64,000 nt of DNA from Kaistella faecalis (lineage in GTDB: Bacteria > Bacteroidota > Bacteroidia > Flavobacteriales > Weeksellaceae): NCBI RefSeq assembly GCF_019195395.1, contig NZ_CP078067.1:124001-188000 (forward strand). The letters run 5' to 3'. The notes below the pieces were generated by a model. The model was not told the DNA's origin. It saw only the letters and a program-made list of their open reading frames with translations, and did no database searches. Every line of letters starts with the position of its first letter. Position 1 is the stretch's first letter. Below, in pieces: positions 36,920 through 44,705 of this stretch. The position numbers were made by a program, and so were the translations under genes.

Positions 36920-37318
36920 TTAGTAATTTCTCATATAAATCGTCATGTCATTGGCGTTGATATTGATTTTCATGCCATCGGAAATGCTGTTGCTACCCAC
37001 AATATCAACGTAATTGCCTGAGCCCTGTATATTTATTTCGGCATTTGTAGGGTAATTATTAGGGTTTGTAAAATATATCGTATTGTCGTTACCTACTTGA
37101 CTGAGTTCTAGATACTCCTGTCTTTGATCTCTTACCTCTACAGTGTTTTCGTTCCCAATTTGGAGTACTATGCTTTGAGAAGCATTTAAGGGATCCTGAA
37201 CTTGGTGGTTTCTCTGATAATAATCGAGTACATTTAAACTGTTGATTTGATAGGAGTTTACCTGCGCAAACCCCAGGTAGGCAAAGAAAAAACATAAAAA
37301 TGTAAATAAAGTTTTCAT
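36920..37318 (-). CDS. Minor curlin subunit / CsgB-like nucleator candidate
   Basis: The start at 37318 gives a clean signal peptide (KTLFTFLCFFFAYLGFAQ); an in-frame ATG 8 codons earlier would add MFLIKKDP and is less likely. The 132-residue product has three curlin-like half-repeats (VLQIGNENTVEV, LSQVGNDNTIYF, INIQGSGNYVDI) with irregular spacing, and a hydrophobic C-terminus (KININANDMTIYMRNY). This is the look of a nucleator such as CsgB, but the similarity is short. It sits between the major curlin and csgE, 4 bases before csgE. Confidence 0.72.
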   Translation of the reverse strand: MKTLFTFLCFFFAYLGFAQVNSYQINSLNVLDYYQRNHQVQDPLNASQSIVLQIGNENTVEVRDQRQEYLELSQVGNDNTIYFTNPNNYPTNAEINIQGSGNYVDIVGSNSISDGMKININANDMTIYMRNY

Positions 37319-37341
37319 GGGGTCTTTCTTAATTAAAAACA

Positions 37342-37365
37342 CAGGAGAAACCGAAATTCCTCCTG
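37342..37365 (-). terminator. Intercistronic hairpin between the major and minor curlin genes
   Basis: A 6-bp GC-containing stem CAGGAG/CTCCTG with a 12-base loop, followed on the minus strand by TGTTTTT. It is too weak for full termination, but could lower expression of the downstream genes relative to the major subunit. Confidence 0.4.
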
Positions 37366-37387
37366 CATTGGTGTATAAAAGTTATTA

Positions 37388-38206
37388 CTAGTTAGATTGA
37401 GTAATAATCATCGTATTGGAGTTACCAATCTGTGTTCCTATGTGTGAATGGTTAGTCCCAATTTGCCATGTGTCGGCTAAGTTATTGTTACCAATTTGCC
37501 AGTCGTCAGCGTAGTTTCCGCTTCCCCATTGGTATTGAATCAAGTCATTATTGTTTCCAATCTGTAAACCTAAGGTTTCGTTGTTGTTACCGTATTGGTG
37601 AGAATCTGCGTAGTTTCCGTTACCATACTGATCGTGAGTAGCATCGTTATTATTACCATCCTGTAACTGATGGATATAATTATCATTACCCATTTGCATT
37701 GCAGCAGCATCATTGTTGTTGCCATCCTGAGACTGATAAACTACATTGTCCATACCGGTTTGCTCAGACGATGCATCATTATTATTACCGTCCTGATCTT
37801 GGGATGCATAGTTGAAAGCTCCGTCTTGCTCAGCATAAGCATCGTTTCCGTTACCTACCTGTAATTGCTCAACTTCGTTCAGTAATCCGTTTTGATCTGT
37901 CTGCGCATCATTGTTATTACCGTACTGTTCTGTACTGTTAGAGTTTCCAATACCCACCTGATCTACATCGATATCGTTGCCATTACCCCAGCTTACAGCG
38001 TCGTTTTGGTTAAACCATCCAGTTTGGTCAATATCAGCATCGTTATTGTTGCCAACTTGCAAAAGTGAATTGTTATTCATTAATCCGTCCTGGTCAACTG
38101 TAGCATAGTTACCGGTTCCGACTTGTGTAGTTACATCTACGTTGGATTGTGCATAAGCGAAGCTTACTGCGATAAGTGCGAATGCACTAGAAAGTAATTT
38201 TTTCAT
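37388..38206 (-). CDS. csgA: Major curlin subunit CsgA-like with 22 half-repeats
   Basis: The 272-residue secreted protein has a signal peptide ending in FAYAQ (20), a 7-residue linker and then 22 consecutive half-repeats of exactly 11 residues (28-269) of the form Q-x-G-x-x-N-x-x-x-x-x, with a terminal QSN. Every unit begins with Gln except the fifth, which begins with Ser. The curlin family repeat is Ser-x5-Gln-x-Gly-x2-Asn-x-Ala-x3-Gln; E. coli CsgA has five full repeats, this protein has eleven. It should form beta-helical amyloid fibres on the cell surface. It is the first gene of the operon, as suits the most abundant product. Confidence 0.93.
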   Translation of the reverse strand: MKKLLSSAFALIAVSFAYAQSNVDVTTQVGTGNYATVDQDGLMNNNSLLQVGNNNDADIDQTGWFNQNDAVSWGNGNDIDVDQVGIGNSNSTEQYGNNNDAQTDQNGLLNEVEQLQVGNGNDAYAEQDGAFNYASQDQDGNNNDASSEQTGMDNVVYQSQDGNNNDAAAMQMGNDNYIHQLQDGNNNDATHDQYGNGNYADSHQYGNNNETLGLQIGNNNDLIQYQWGSGNYADDWQIGNNNLADTWQIGTNHSHIGTQIGNSNTMIITQSN

Positions 38207-38238
38207 GGTTAAAAAATTTTATTGGTTAGTTTGTGATA

Positions 38239-38246
38239 CAAATGTA
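38239..38246 (-). promoter_or_regulatory. -7 box (TACATTTG) of the curli-like operon
   Basis: Full match to TAnnTTTG on the minus strand, 33 bases before the csgA ATG. No TTG lies at ideal -33 spacing, so an activator may be needed. The 247-base region between csgA and tetR otherwise holds the tetR promoter and operator, and a lone TATCTTTG at 38342-38349 on the plus strand. Confidence 0.45.
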
Positions 38247-38393
38247 GAAGGATAAGGAAAATGAAAAATCACCTATTCAAATGAAAATTAAAAAATCACT
38301 GTAAATAATGATTAATGAGGTGATTACACCCTTGGAGATTTTATCTTTGATTGAAAGCAGCAATAGGGCAATAGAAAAATTCAATAAAAAACC

Positions 38394-38422
38394 AGGAAAC
38401 TTATTTGGTTTATTAGTTTCCT
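38394..38422. promoter_or_regulatory. Inverted repeat overlapping the tetR promoter: candidate TetR operator
   Basis: AGGAAACT (38394-38401) and AGTTTCCT (38415-38422) form a perfect 8-bp inverted repeat with a 13-base spacer. It flanks the -33 TTTG and ends 6 bases before the -7 box. Its size and position suit a TetR/AcrR dimer that represses its own operon. Confidence 0.65.
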
Positions 38423-38436
38423 ATTTTTTATATTTG
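38404..38436 (+). promoter_or_regulatory. Promoter of the tetR-RND operon (TTTG-N21-TATATTTG)
   Basis: The -33 TTTG (38404-38407) and -7 box TATATTTG (38429-38436) are 21 bases apart, a full match to the Bacteroidota consensus. Leader of about 12 bases before the ATG at 38454. Confidence 0.75.
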
Positions 38437-38453
38437 CACGTTCAAATTTAGAT

Positions 38454-39050
38454 ATGGATAGAAAATTTCTGGAGAAAGTCGTTGATCTTTTTATCGATAA
38501 CGGCGCTAAAACCCTCACGATGGATGATATCGCAAAGGAATTTGGGATGTCGAAAAAAACACTTTATCAAATGTACGCCAACAAGGAGGCTCTTTTGGAA
38601 GATGTGTTGGAATTTAAGCTTACAGAAGTAATTGAGAAGCTCAGTGAACTGGATAACAAAATAGAAAATGCTGTGGAACGCATGTTTTGTCGCGATGAAC
38701 ACATCGAAAAAGCAGCCAAGTCCAACAATTCATTATTAATACGCCAGCTTATCAAATATTACCCTGCAATCTTCAATAAGCACATGATGAACTTCTCAAA
38801 AAGATTCGCAGAAGTACTTATACATAACATTGAAAGAGGTAGGGAGCAGGGTTATTACAGAGATGATTTCGATGCAAGATTATATGCAGGTATCTACTTT
38901 CAGATGGTAATGTCTTATGACAATTCACCGTTTCTGGATACGAGTAAAACCGACCGTACAGAGTACAGCAATATTGCGCTCATGTTTTATATGAATGCAA
39001 TTACCACCGAAAAAGGCAAACAACAGTTAAAAAAATATAACAATTTATAA
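38454..39050 (+). CDS. TetR/AcrR family repressor of the efflux operon
   Basis: The 198-residue protein has an N-terminal TetR helix-turn-helix (VVDLFIDNGAKTLTMDDIAKEFGMSKKTLYQMYANKEALLEDVL, about 8-51). The C-terminal helical ligand domain (about 60-198) has a TetR_C-like IYFQMVMSYDN segment. It heads an operon with TolC, adaptor and RND genes (2-, 7- and 21-base gaps). It probably represses the operon from the inverted repeat at 38394-38422 until a substrate binds. Whether it also acts on the divergent curli operon is open. Confidence 0.9.
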   Translation: MDRKFLEKVVDLFIDNGAKTLTMDDIAKEFGMSKKTLYQMYANKEALLEDVLEFKLTEVIEKLSELDNKIENAVERMFCRDEHIEKAAKSNNSLLIRQLIKYYPAIFNKHMMNFSKRFAEVLIHNIERGREQGYYRDDFDARLYAGIYFQMVMSYDNSPFLDTSKTDRTEYSNIALMFYMNAITTEKGKQQLKKYNNL

Positions 39051-39052
39051 CA

Positions 39053-40390
39053 ATGAAAAAGTTAATCTTAACCTTAATCCTGTCCGGCGGATTTTTATAT
39101 GCTCAGGAAAACAAGGTTCTTACTTTACCCGAAGCTATTTCCTATGCATTGGAGCACAAAGCCGACGCGGAAAAAGCCCGGCTAGATATCCGTAAAGGAG
39201 ATGCACAGATTGCAGAGGTAAAATCCAATGCTTATCCGAATATAAGTTTCAACAGTTCTACCACCTATAACCCTCTGCTGCAGGAATCTGTGTTACCGGG
39301 TGAAATATTTGGAGCACCGGGGCAACAGGTAAAAGTAGCTTTCGGTCAGAAATGGACTTCAAGCAATATGGTCCAGCTTACACAGAATCTTTTTAACCAA
39401 TCAGTTTTTGTAGGCCTTAAGGCAGCTAAATCTACTAAAGAATTTTACCTTCTTAATGCAGAACTTACAGAAGAACAGATTATCGAGAAAGTTGCAAACG
39501 CTTACTTTCAGGTTTATCAGGCAGATCAGATGTTGAAAAATGCCGAAAGCAATCTTGCAATCACTAATCAGACCATCAAAATTATTAAAGGTTTATATGA
39601 TGCAGGATTAGCCAGAAAGATTGATTATGACAGGGTAGTGGTAGCACGTAATAATGTGAGTTCCGGTGTTAAGCAGCTTGAAAATACGGTAGATTTAGCA
39701 GAAAACTCTCTCAAATTTATGATCGGAATGCCGATGGCTCAGGAAATTACACTTCCAGAGCAGACTTTTGATCCAGCATTGCTGCCAGACCGTTCTACAA
39801 ATTTCTCTGACAGAAGTGAAGTGAAACTGGTAAACAAACAAATAGAATTGCTGCAGTGGCAGAAGAAAGCAACCGAAGCAGAATATTATCCAACTGTTTC
39901 GCTTTCTGCAAACTACGGTTTCCTTGGTCAGGGCGATAAAATGCCTTGGTGGAACGGGAAAGACAATGGTGTTTACTGGTCCGATATGGCATCGATTGGT
40001 TTGAATGTGAGAGTACCAATATTTAATGGCTTCGCAACCAAATCCAGAGTGGAACTCAATAAAATAGAAATAGAAAAAGCACAGGCAGATCTAAGAGAAA
40101 CCGAACTGGGTCTGGATCTTCAGCACAAGAACGCAATCACCAAGCTTGAAAACAATATGACGATGATTGATATGCAGAAGGAGAACGTTTCACTTGCAGA
40201 AAGTGTGCTGTCGAACACCAGAAGCAATTACCAGCACGGTTTGGCAACATTAAACGACATTCTTGATGCAGAACGCGACCTTACCGAGGCTAAAAACAAT
40301 CTTACAAAAGCAAAATTAGACTATAAACTTGCAGAAATCGACCTGTTGAAATCACAGGGTAAACTCAAAACATTAAACGATATCAATTAA
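39053..40390 (+). CDS. TolC family outer membrane efflux protein
   Basis: The 445-residue protein has a signal peptide ending LYAQ and TolC-type helical repeats: LTLPEAISYALEHKADAEKARLDIRKG at the N-terminus and the matching half-repeat KATEAEYYPTVSLSANYGFLGQG at about 270-300, with coiled-coil helices between. It forms the outer membrane duct of the tripartite pump. It begins 2 bases after tetR. Confidence 0.92.
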   Translation: MKKLILTLILSGGFLYAQENKVLTLPEAISYALEHKADAEKARLDIRKGDAQIAEVKSNAYPNISFNSSTTYNPLLQESVLPGEIFGAPGQQVKVAFGQKWTSSNMVQLTQNLFNQSVFVGLKAAKSTKEFYLLNAELTEEQIIEKVANAYFQVYQADQMLKNAESNLAITNQTIKIIKGLYDAGLARKIDYDRVVVARNNVSSGVKQLENTVDLAENSLKFMIGMPMAQEITLPEQTFDPALLPDRSTNFSDRSEVKLVNKQIELLQWQKKATEAEYYPTVSLSANYGFLGQGDKMPWWNGKDNGVYWSDMASIGLNVRVPIFNGFATKSRVELNKIEIEKAQADLRETELGLDLQHKNAITKLENNMTMIDMQKENVSLAESVLSNTRSNYQHGLATLNDILDAERDLTEAKNNLTKAKLDYKLAEIDLLKSQGKLKTLNDIN

Positions 40391-40397
40391 TAAAACT

Positions 40398-41453
40398 ATG
40401 AAAAAGAATACAATCATCACGATACTTGCCATCCTGGGAATTGGCGCTGCATTTTATTTCATTCTTCAGCGTAACAAGAAAAGCAATGAAGAGAAAGTAG
40501 CCATCGTGGCCGAAAAGAACAAAGATGTAGCCGTGCGTACAACTGTAGTTAAAGCAGAAGACATCAGCGGAGAATTTACTGTGAACGGAACTTTTTTACC
40601 AAACAGACAGGCTCAGGTTTCAGCAGAAATGGGCGGACAGCTTATTGCACTTTATGTAAAAGAAGGCAGCTACGTAAGAGCTGGACAGAGTATTGGCAGA
40701 ATGGCTGGTGAAAAGCTCAATGTAAACGTTTCCGGCGCGAAAGCAAATCTGGATAATGCGATTATGGCGCTGAACCGTTACGAGATGGCTTATAAAACCG
40801 GAGGAGTAACAGCGCTGCAGCTCGATCAGGCAAGGCTTCAGGTAAAAAATGCCAGAACGCAGTTACAGGGAGCAAATCTTCAGTCAGGTGATACGAATGT
40901 TATTTCTAAAGTCAGCGGTATCGTAAACCAGAAATTTGTTGAAGTTGGAACCGTTTTAAATCCGGGAACTCCAATTGTTGAAGTGGTAGATATCTCTTCA
41001 GTTAAGCTTAAAGTTGATGTTGACCAGTCTATGGTAAGCCAGCTTGCGGTAGGCAATACGGTAAAAGTTCAGCCTGATGTGGTTGAAGGTGCTATTGATG
41101 GCAGAATTACTTTCATCGCGCCGTCAGCTTCAGGAGCACTGAAATTTCCGGTAGAAATTACCGTTTCCAACAGTTTCAACAAACTGAAAGCAGGGATGTA
41201 CGGAACTGCAATCTTTAACAGAAGCGGCAACAACAACGTTCTTACGATTCCTAGAGAAGCTTTTGTAGGAAGTGTAAGCGATAATCTGGTGTTTGTTGTG
41301 AGAGATAATATTGCTTATCTGACGAAAATTCAGGGAGGCGCAAACTACGGAAGCAAAGTGGAAGTTATCAGCGGTTTGAAAGCAGGTGATGAAGTTGTTA
41401 CCAGCGGCCAGATCAACCTTACCGACAAAACGCCGATCCGTAAACTTAAATAA
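40398..41453 (+). CDS. RND efflux periplasmic adaptor (membrane fusion protein)
   Basis: The 351-residue protein has an N-terminal membrane anchor (NTIITILAILGIGAAFYFIL, about 4-23). The lipoyl/hairpin domain follows (GEFTVNGTFLPNRQAQVSAEMGGQLIALYVKEGSYVRAGQSIGRM, about 54-98), then the second lipoyl half (TNVISKVSGIVNQKFVEVGTVLNPGTPIVEV) and a beta-barrel domain. It joins the RND pump to TolC. The hairpin is short, as in MexA-type adaptors of Bacteroidota. Confidence 0.92.
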   Translation: MKKNTIITILAILGIGAAFYFILQRNKKSNEEKVAIVAEKNKDVAVRTTVVKAEDISGEFTVNGTFLPNRQAQVSAEMGGQLIALYVKEGSYVRAGQSIGRMAGEKLNVNVSGAKANLDNAIMALNRYEMAYKTGGVTALQLDQARLQVKNARTQLQGANLQSGDTNVISKVSGIVNQKFVEVGTVLNPGTPIVEVVDISSVKLKVDVDQSMVSQLAVGNTVKVQPDVVEGAIDGRITFIAPSASGALKFPVEITVSNSFNKLKAGMYGTAIFNRSGNNNVLTIPREAFVGSVSDNLVFVVRDNIAYLTKIQGGANYGSKVEVISGLKAGDEVVTSGQINLTDKTPIRKLK

Positions 41454-41474
41454 TAATCGATTAAGAATATATAG

Positions 41475-44400
41475 ATGAAATTAGCAGAAGTATCGATTAA
41501 AAGACCCAGTCTGGTCATTGTAATGCTTGCATTACTGATCATTGGAGGGCTTTTCAGCTATTCGCAGCTGAACTACGAACTTATTCCGAAATTTGAAGTA
41601 AAAGTGGTAACTGTAGCTACGGTTTATCCGGGTGCTTCGCCTTCGGAGGTTGAAAATACAGTTTCAAGAAAAATAGAAGATGCGGTTTCCGCGCTGGAAG
41701 GAGTAAAGAAAATTCAGTCTAAATCCTATGAAAGTCTTTCCGTGGTCATCATTCAGTTTAATAATGATGCCGACGTAGATTTTGCTCTAAATGAAGCGCA
41801 GCGTAAGATTAACGCCATCCGTTCAGACCTTCCGGAAGATATCGATGAACCGTCACTAACACAGTTTTCTCTTTCAGATATGCCGATCGTAAGAATGGGT
41901 GTAACCGGAAACCTTACCGAAAATGAACTCTACGACCTTATTGATCAGCGAATTCAACCTGTATTCTCCAGAATTCCAGGGGTTTCTAAAGTGGATATTG
42001 TTGGCGGGCAGGAAAGGGAAATCCGCATCAACCTGAACCAGGAAAAACTGGAAGGTTACGGACTTACCATTCCGGAAGTTCAGCAGATTATTACAATGTC
42101 GAACTTAGATTTTCCTACGGGAAGTTTAAAAACAAGATCAAACAGCACACTCATCCGTCTGGCAGGAAAAATTTCTTCAGTAGAAGAACTCAGAAACCTT
42201 ACGATTTCATCTAAAAATGGGCAAAACATCCGTCTTTCAGATATAGCAGAGGTTCAGGATACCCAGAAGGTAGCTGATAAAATAGCACGTATCAATCAGG
42301 AAAATACCATGATGCTTCAGGTACAGAAACAGACCGATGCCAACGCTGTAGAAGTGAGCCGTTTGGTGCAGGAAAAAATCGCCCAGATCGAAGAGCAGTA
42401 CAAAGGAAGTAATATCAAGATAACTTTAGCAAGTGATACTTCTACCTTTACGCTGGAAGCGGCGAACGCTGTAATCAAAGATTTGCTGATTGCGATTGCG
42501 CTTGTAGCATTTGTAATGATGTTCTTCCTGCACAGTTTCAGGAATGCACTGATTGTAATGGTAGCGATTCCAACTTCGCTTATTGCAACATTTATCGGAA
42601 TGTATCTTTTGGGATACAGTCTGAACTTAATGAGTTTACTTGGACTTTCCCTCGTGGTTGGGATTCTTGTGGATGATGCAATCGTTGTTATTGAAAACAT
42701 CCACCGCCACATGGAGATGGGCAAAAACAAAGTACGTGCCTCGTACGACGGTGCAAAAGAAATCGGATTTACTGTTACGGCGATTACGCTGGTAATTGTG
42801 GTGGTATTTCTGCCAATTGCGATGAGTTCCGGATTGGTTTCCGACATTATCTCGCAGTTCTGTGTCACGGTAATTATTGCAACTTTGCTTTCATTACTTG
42901 TTTCATTTACGGTTGTTCCATGGCTTTTCTCACGTTACGGAAAACTGGAAGTTATTAATAACAAATCTTTCTTTGGTAAAATACTTGAAAAATTTGAAAA
43001 CGGACTTACCTGGTTTACGCACAAAATAGAAGGAATCCTGAAATGGAGTTTAGTAAACAAACTGAAAACCTTCGGGATTACCATTATTTTATTTGTTAGC
43101 GCAATTGCATTGGCAGTAATGGGGTATATAGGCTCCGACTTCTTCCCGGCAAATGATAAAGGTGAGTTCCTTGTACAGATCGAAATGCCGAAAGATACTT
43201 CGCTTGAAGAGACCAACTTTATCACCCAGGATGCTGAAAAGTACCTCGCGCAGAAACCTGAAATCGTTAAAATGATTACTTCGGTCGGTCAGGTGAGTGG
43301 AGGAATGGGAGCGATGCAGTCTACCAACTATAAATCAGAAATCAGTCTTGAACTGGTTCCAAAATCTGAAAGAGAAGATGATACCAAAGTATATGCTGCC
43401 AAACTGAAACGTGAACTTGAAAAAGTATTGGTCGGCGCTAAAGTAACCACGGTGCCGGTAGGGTTTATGGGTGCAGAACAGGCCCCGCTTCAGATGACCG
43501 TTACTGGTACAACGCTGGAAGATGCAATGTCTTACGCCAAAGCCGCAGAAGCTAAGTTGAGAACAATCGACGGAGCTTCAGAAATTAAACTGAGTGTGGA
43601 AGAAGGTAATCCAGAGATTTCGGTTACGGTAGACCGTGATAAGATGACATCTTTAGGATTAAATGTGGCTACCGTGGGACAGACGTTGAGAACAGCTTTC
43701 AGCGGGAATACAGATAATAAATTCCGTACAGGAAGCAATGAATACGACATCAATATCATTCTTGATGAAGCCAACAGAACCAACATTGACGATGTGAGAA
43801 GCATCAACTTTGTGAATAAAGACGGATTTAAAGTTCAGCTTTCGCAGTTCGCAGACATCAACTTTACTTCCGGCCCGGCGCTGCTTGAGCGTTACGACCG
43901 TTCGCCTTCCGTTACCGTACAGGCACAGACTGTAGGTAAAACGACAGGTGGTGTAGCATCGGAATGGGAAGCAAAAATGGCAGAAGTGAAGAAACCAGCC
44001 GGTGTAAACTGGGTCTGGGGTGGAAATATGGAAAACCAGAGTGAAGGTTTCGGAACTTTGGGAGTAGCCTTGCTTGCTGCGATCCTTTTGGTTTACATGA
44101 TTATGGTAGTACTTTATGATGACTTCCTGAAACCGTTTATTGTACTTTTCTCTATTCCGCTTTCATTTATCGGTGCACTTTGGGCATTGGCATTAACCAA
44201 TCAGAGTTTAAATATCTTTACGATCCTTGGTATCATTATGTTGATTGGTCTTGTGGCGAAAAATGCAATTTTACTTGTAGACTTCGCTAATCACAGGATT
44301 GATAAGGGAGAGTCGATTGAAAATGCTTTAGTTCAGGCAAATCATGCGAGACTTCGTCCGATTTTGATGACAACTATTGCAATGGTATTTGGTATGCTTC

Positions 44401-44630
44401 CGATTGCAATGGCATCAGGTGCAGCGGCAGAAATGAATAACGGACTTGCAATTGTTATTATTGGAGGACTTATTTCATCCCTCTTCCTTACCCTGATTAT
44501 TGTACCTGTAGTTTATCTGATTATGGTAAGACTGGAGAACAGATTTGCCAAAAAAGAGAAGACCAATTACGAAGAGGAAATGGTGGCTGACTACGATCAC
44601 ATCCATCCTGACCAGGAAATTGAGTTTTAA
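41475..44630 (+). CDS. RND efflux transporter permease (HAE1/AcrB-like)
   Basis: The 1051-residue inner membrane pump has 12 predicted helices in two halves with large periplasmic loops after helices 1 and 7. Seen: N-terminal LAEVSIKRPSLVIVMLALLIIGGLFSY, YPGASPSEVENTVSRKIEDAV, the proton-relay pair in helix 4 (VVGILVDDAIVVIENIHRHMEMG), and the helix 10-11 segment GLVAKNAILLVDFANHRIDKG. It exports drugs, bile-like compounds or lipids using the proton gradient. Substrate cannot be read from the sequence. A terminator follows. Confidence 0.94.
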   Translation: MKLAEVSIKRPSLVIVMLALLIIGGLFSYSQLNYELIPKFEVKVVTVATVYPGASPSEVENTVSRKIEDAVSALEGVKKIQSKSYESLSVVIIQFNNDADVDFALNEAQRKINAIRSDLPEDIDEPSLTQFSLSDMPIVRMGVTGNLTENELYDLIDQRIQPVFSRIPGVSKVDIVGGQEREIRINLNQEKLEGYGLTIPEVQQIITMSNLDFPTGSLKTRSNSTLIRLAGKISSVEELRNLTISSKNGQNIRLSDIAEVQDTQKVADKIARINQENTMMLQVQKQTDANAVEVSRLVQEKIAQIEEQYKGSNIKITLASDTSTFTLEAANAVIKDLLIAIALVAFVMMFFLHSFRNALIVMVAIPTSLIATFIGMYLLGYSLNLMSLLGLSLVVGILVDDAIVVIENIHRHMEMGKNKVRASYDGAKEIGFTVTAITLVIVVVFLPIAMSSGLVSDIISQFCVTVIIATLLSLLVSFTVVPWLFSRYGKLEVINNKSFFGKILEKFENGLTWFTHKIEGILKWSLVNKLKTFGITIILFVSAIALAVMGYIGSDFFPANDKGEFLVQIEMPKDTSLEETNFITQDAEKYLAQKPEIVKMITSVGQVSGGMGAMQSTNYKSEISLELVPKSEREDDTKVYAAKLKRELEKVLVGAKVTTVPVGFMGAEQAPLQMTVTGTTLEDAMSYAKAAEAKLRTIDGASEIKLSVEEGNPEISVTVDRDKMTSLGLNVATVGQTLRTAFSGNTDNKFRTGSNEYDINIILDEANRTNIDDVRSINFVNKDGFKVQLSQFADINFTSGPALLERYDRSPSVTVQAQTVGKTTGGVASEWEAKMAEVKKPAGVNWVWGGNMENQSEGFGTLGVALLAAILLVYMIMVVLYDDFLKPFIVLFSIPLSFIGALWALALTNQSLNIFTILGIIMLIGLVAKNAILLVDFANHRIDKGESIENALVQANHARLRPILMTTIAMVFGMLPIAMASGAAAEMNNGLAIVIIGGLISSLFLTLIIVPVVYLIMVRLENRFAKKEKTNYEEEMVADYDHIHPDQEIEF

Positions 44631-44658
44631 ATAGAAATGTTAATCAAACTTCAAATAA

Positions 44659-44688
44659 AAAATCCCCGAATGTAATTTCGGGGATTTT
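44659..44688. terminator. Terminator between the RND operon and the MATE gene
   Basis: A perfect 12-bp stem (core TCCCCGAA with TTCGGGGA, 6-base loop) with flanking A and T runs. It lies 28 bases after the RND stop and 17 before the stop of the convergent MATE gene, so it is likely bidirectional. Confidence 0.85.
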
Positions 44689-44705
44689 CTGTTTTAAGGT
44701 TTTAA

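Noticed and set aside
37388-38206. Repeats in the curlin gene as a CRISPR array, a DNA satellite or an ice-binding protein
   Set aside because: The repeats are in frame at protein level, diverged in DNA, and match the curlin pattern; csgE, csgF and csgG follow in the operon.
42317-42868. 183-codon open frame antisense to the RND permease
   Set aside because: Low-complexity Ile/Thr-rich translation that mirrors the membrane-helix codons of the real gene; no promoter or motif.
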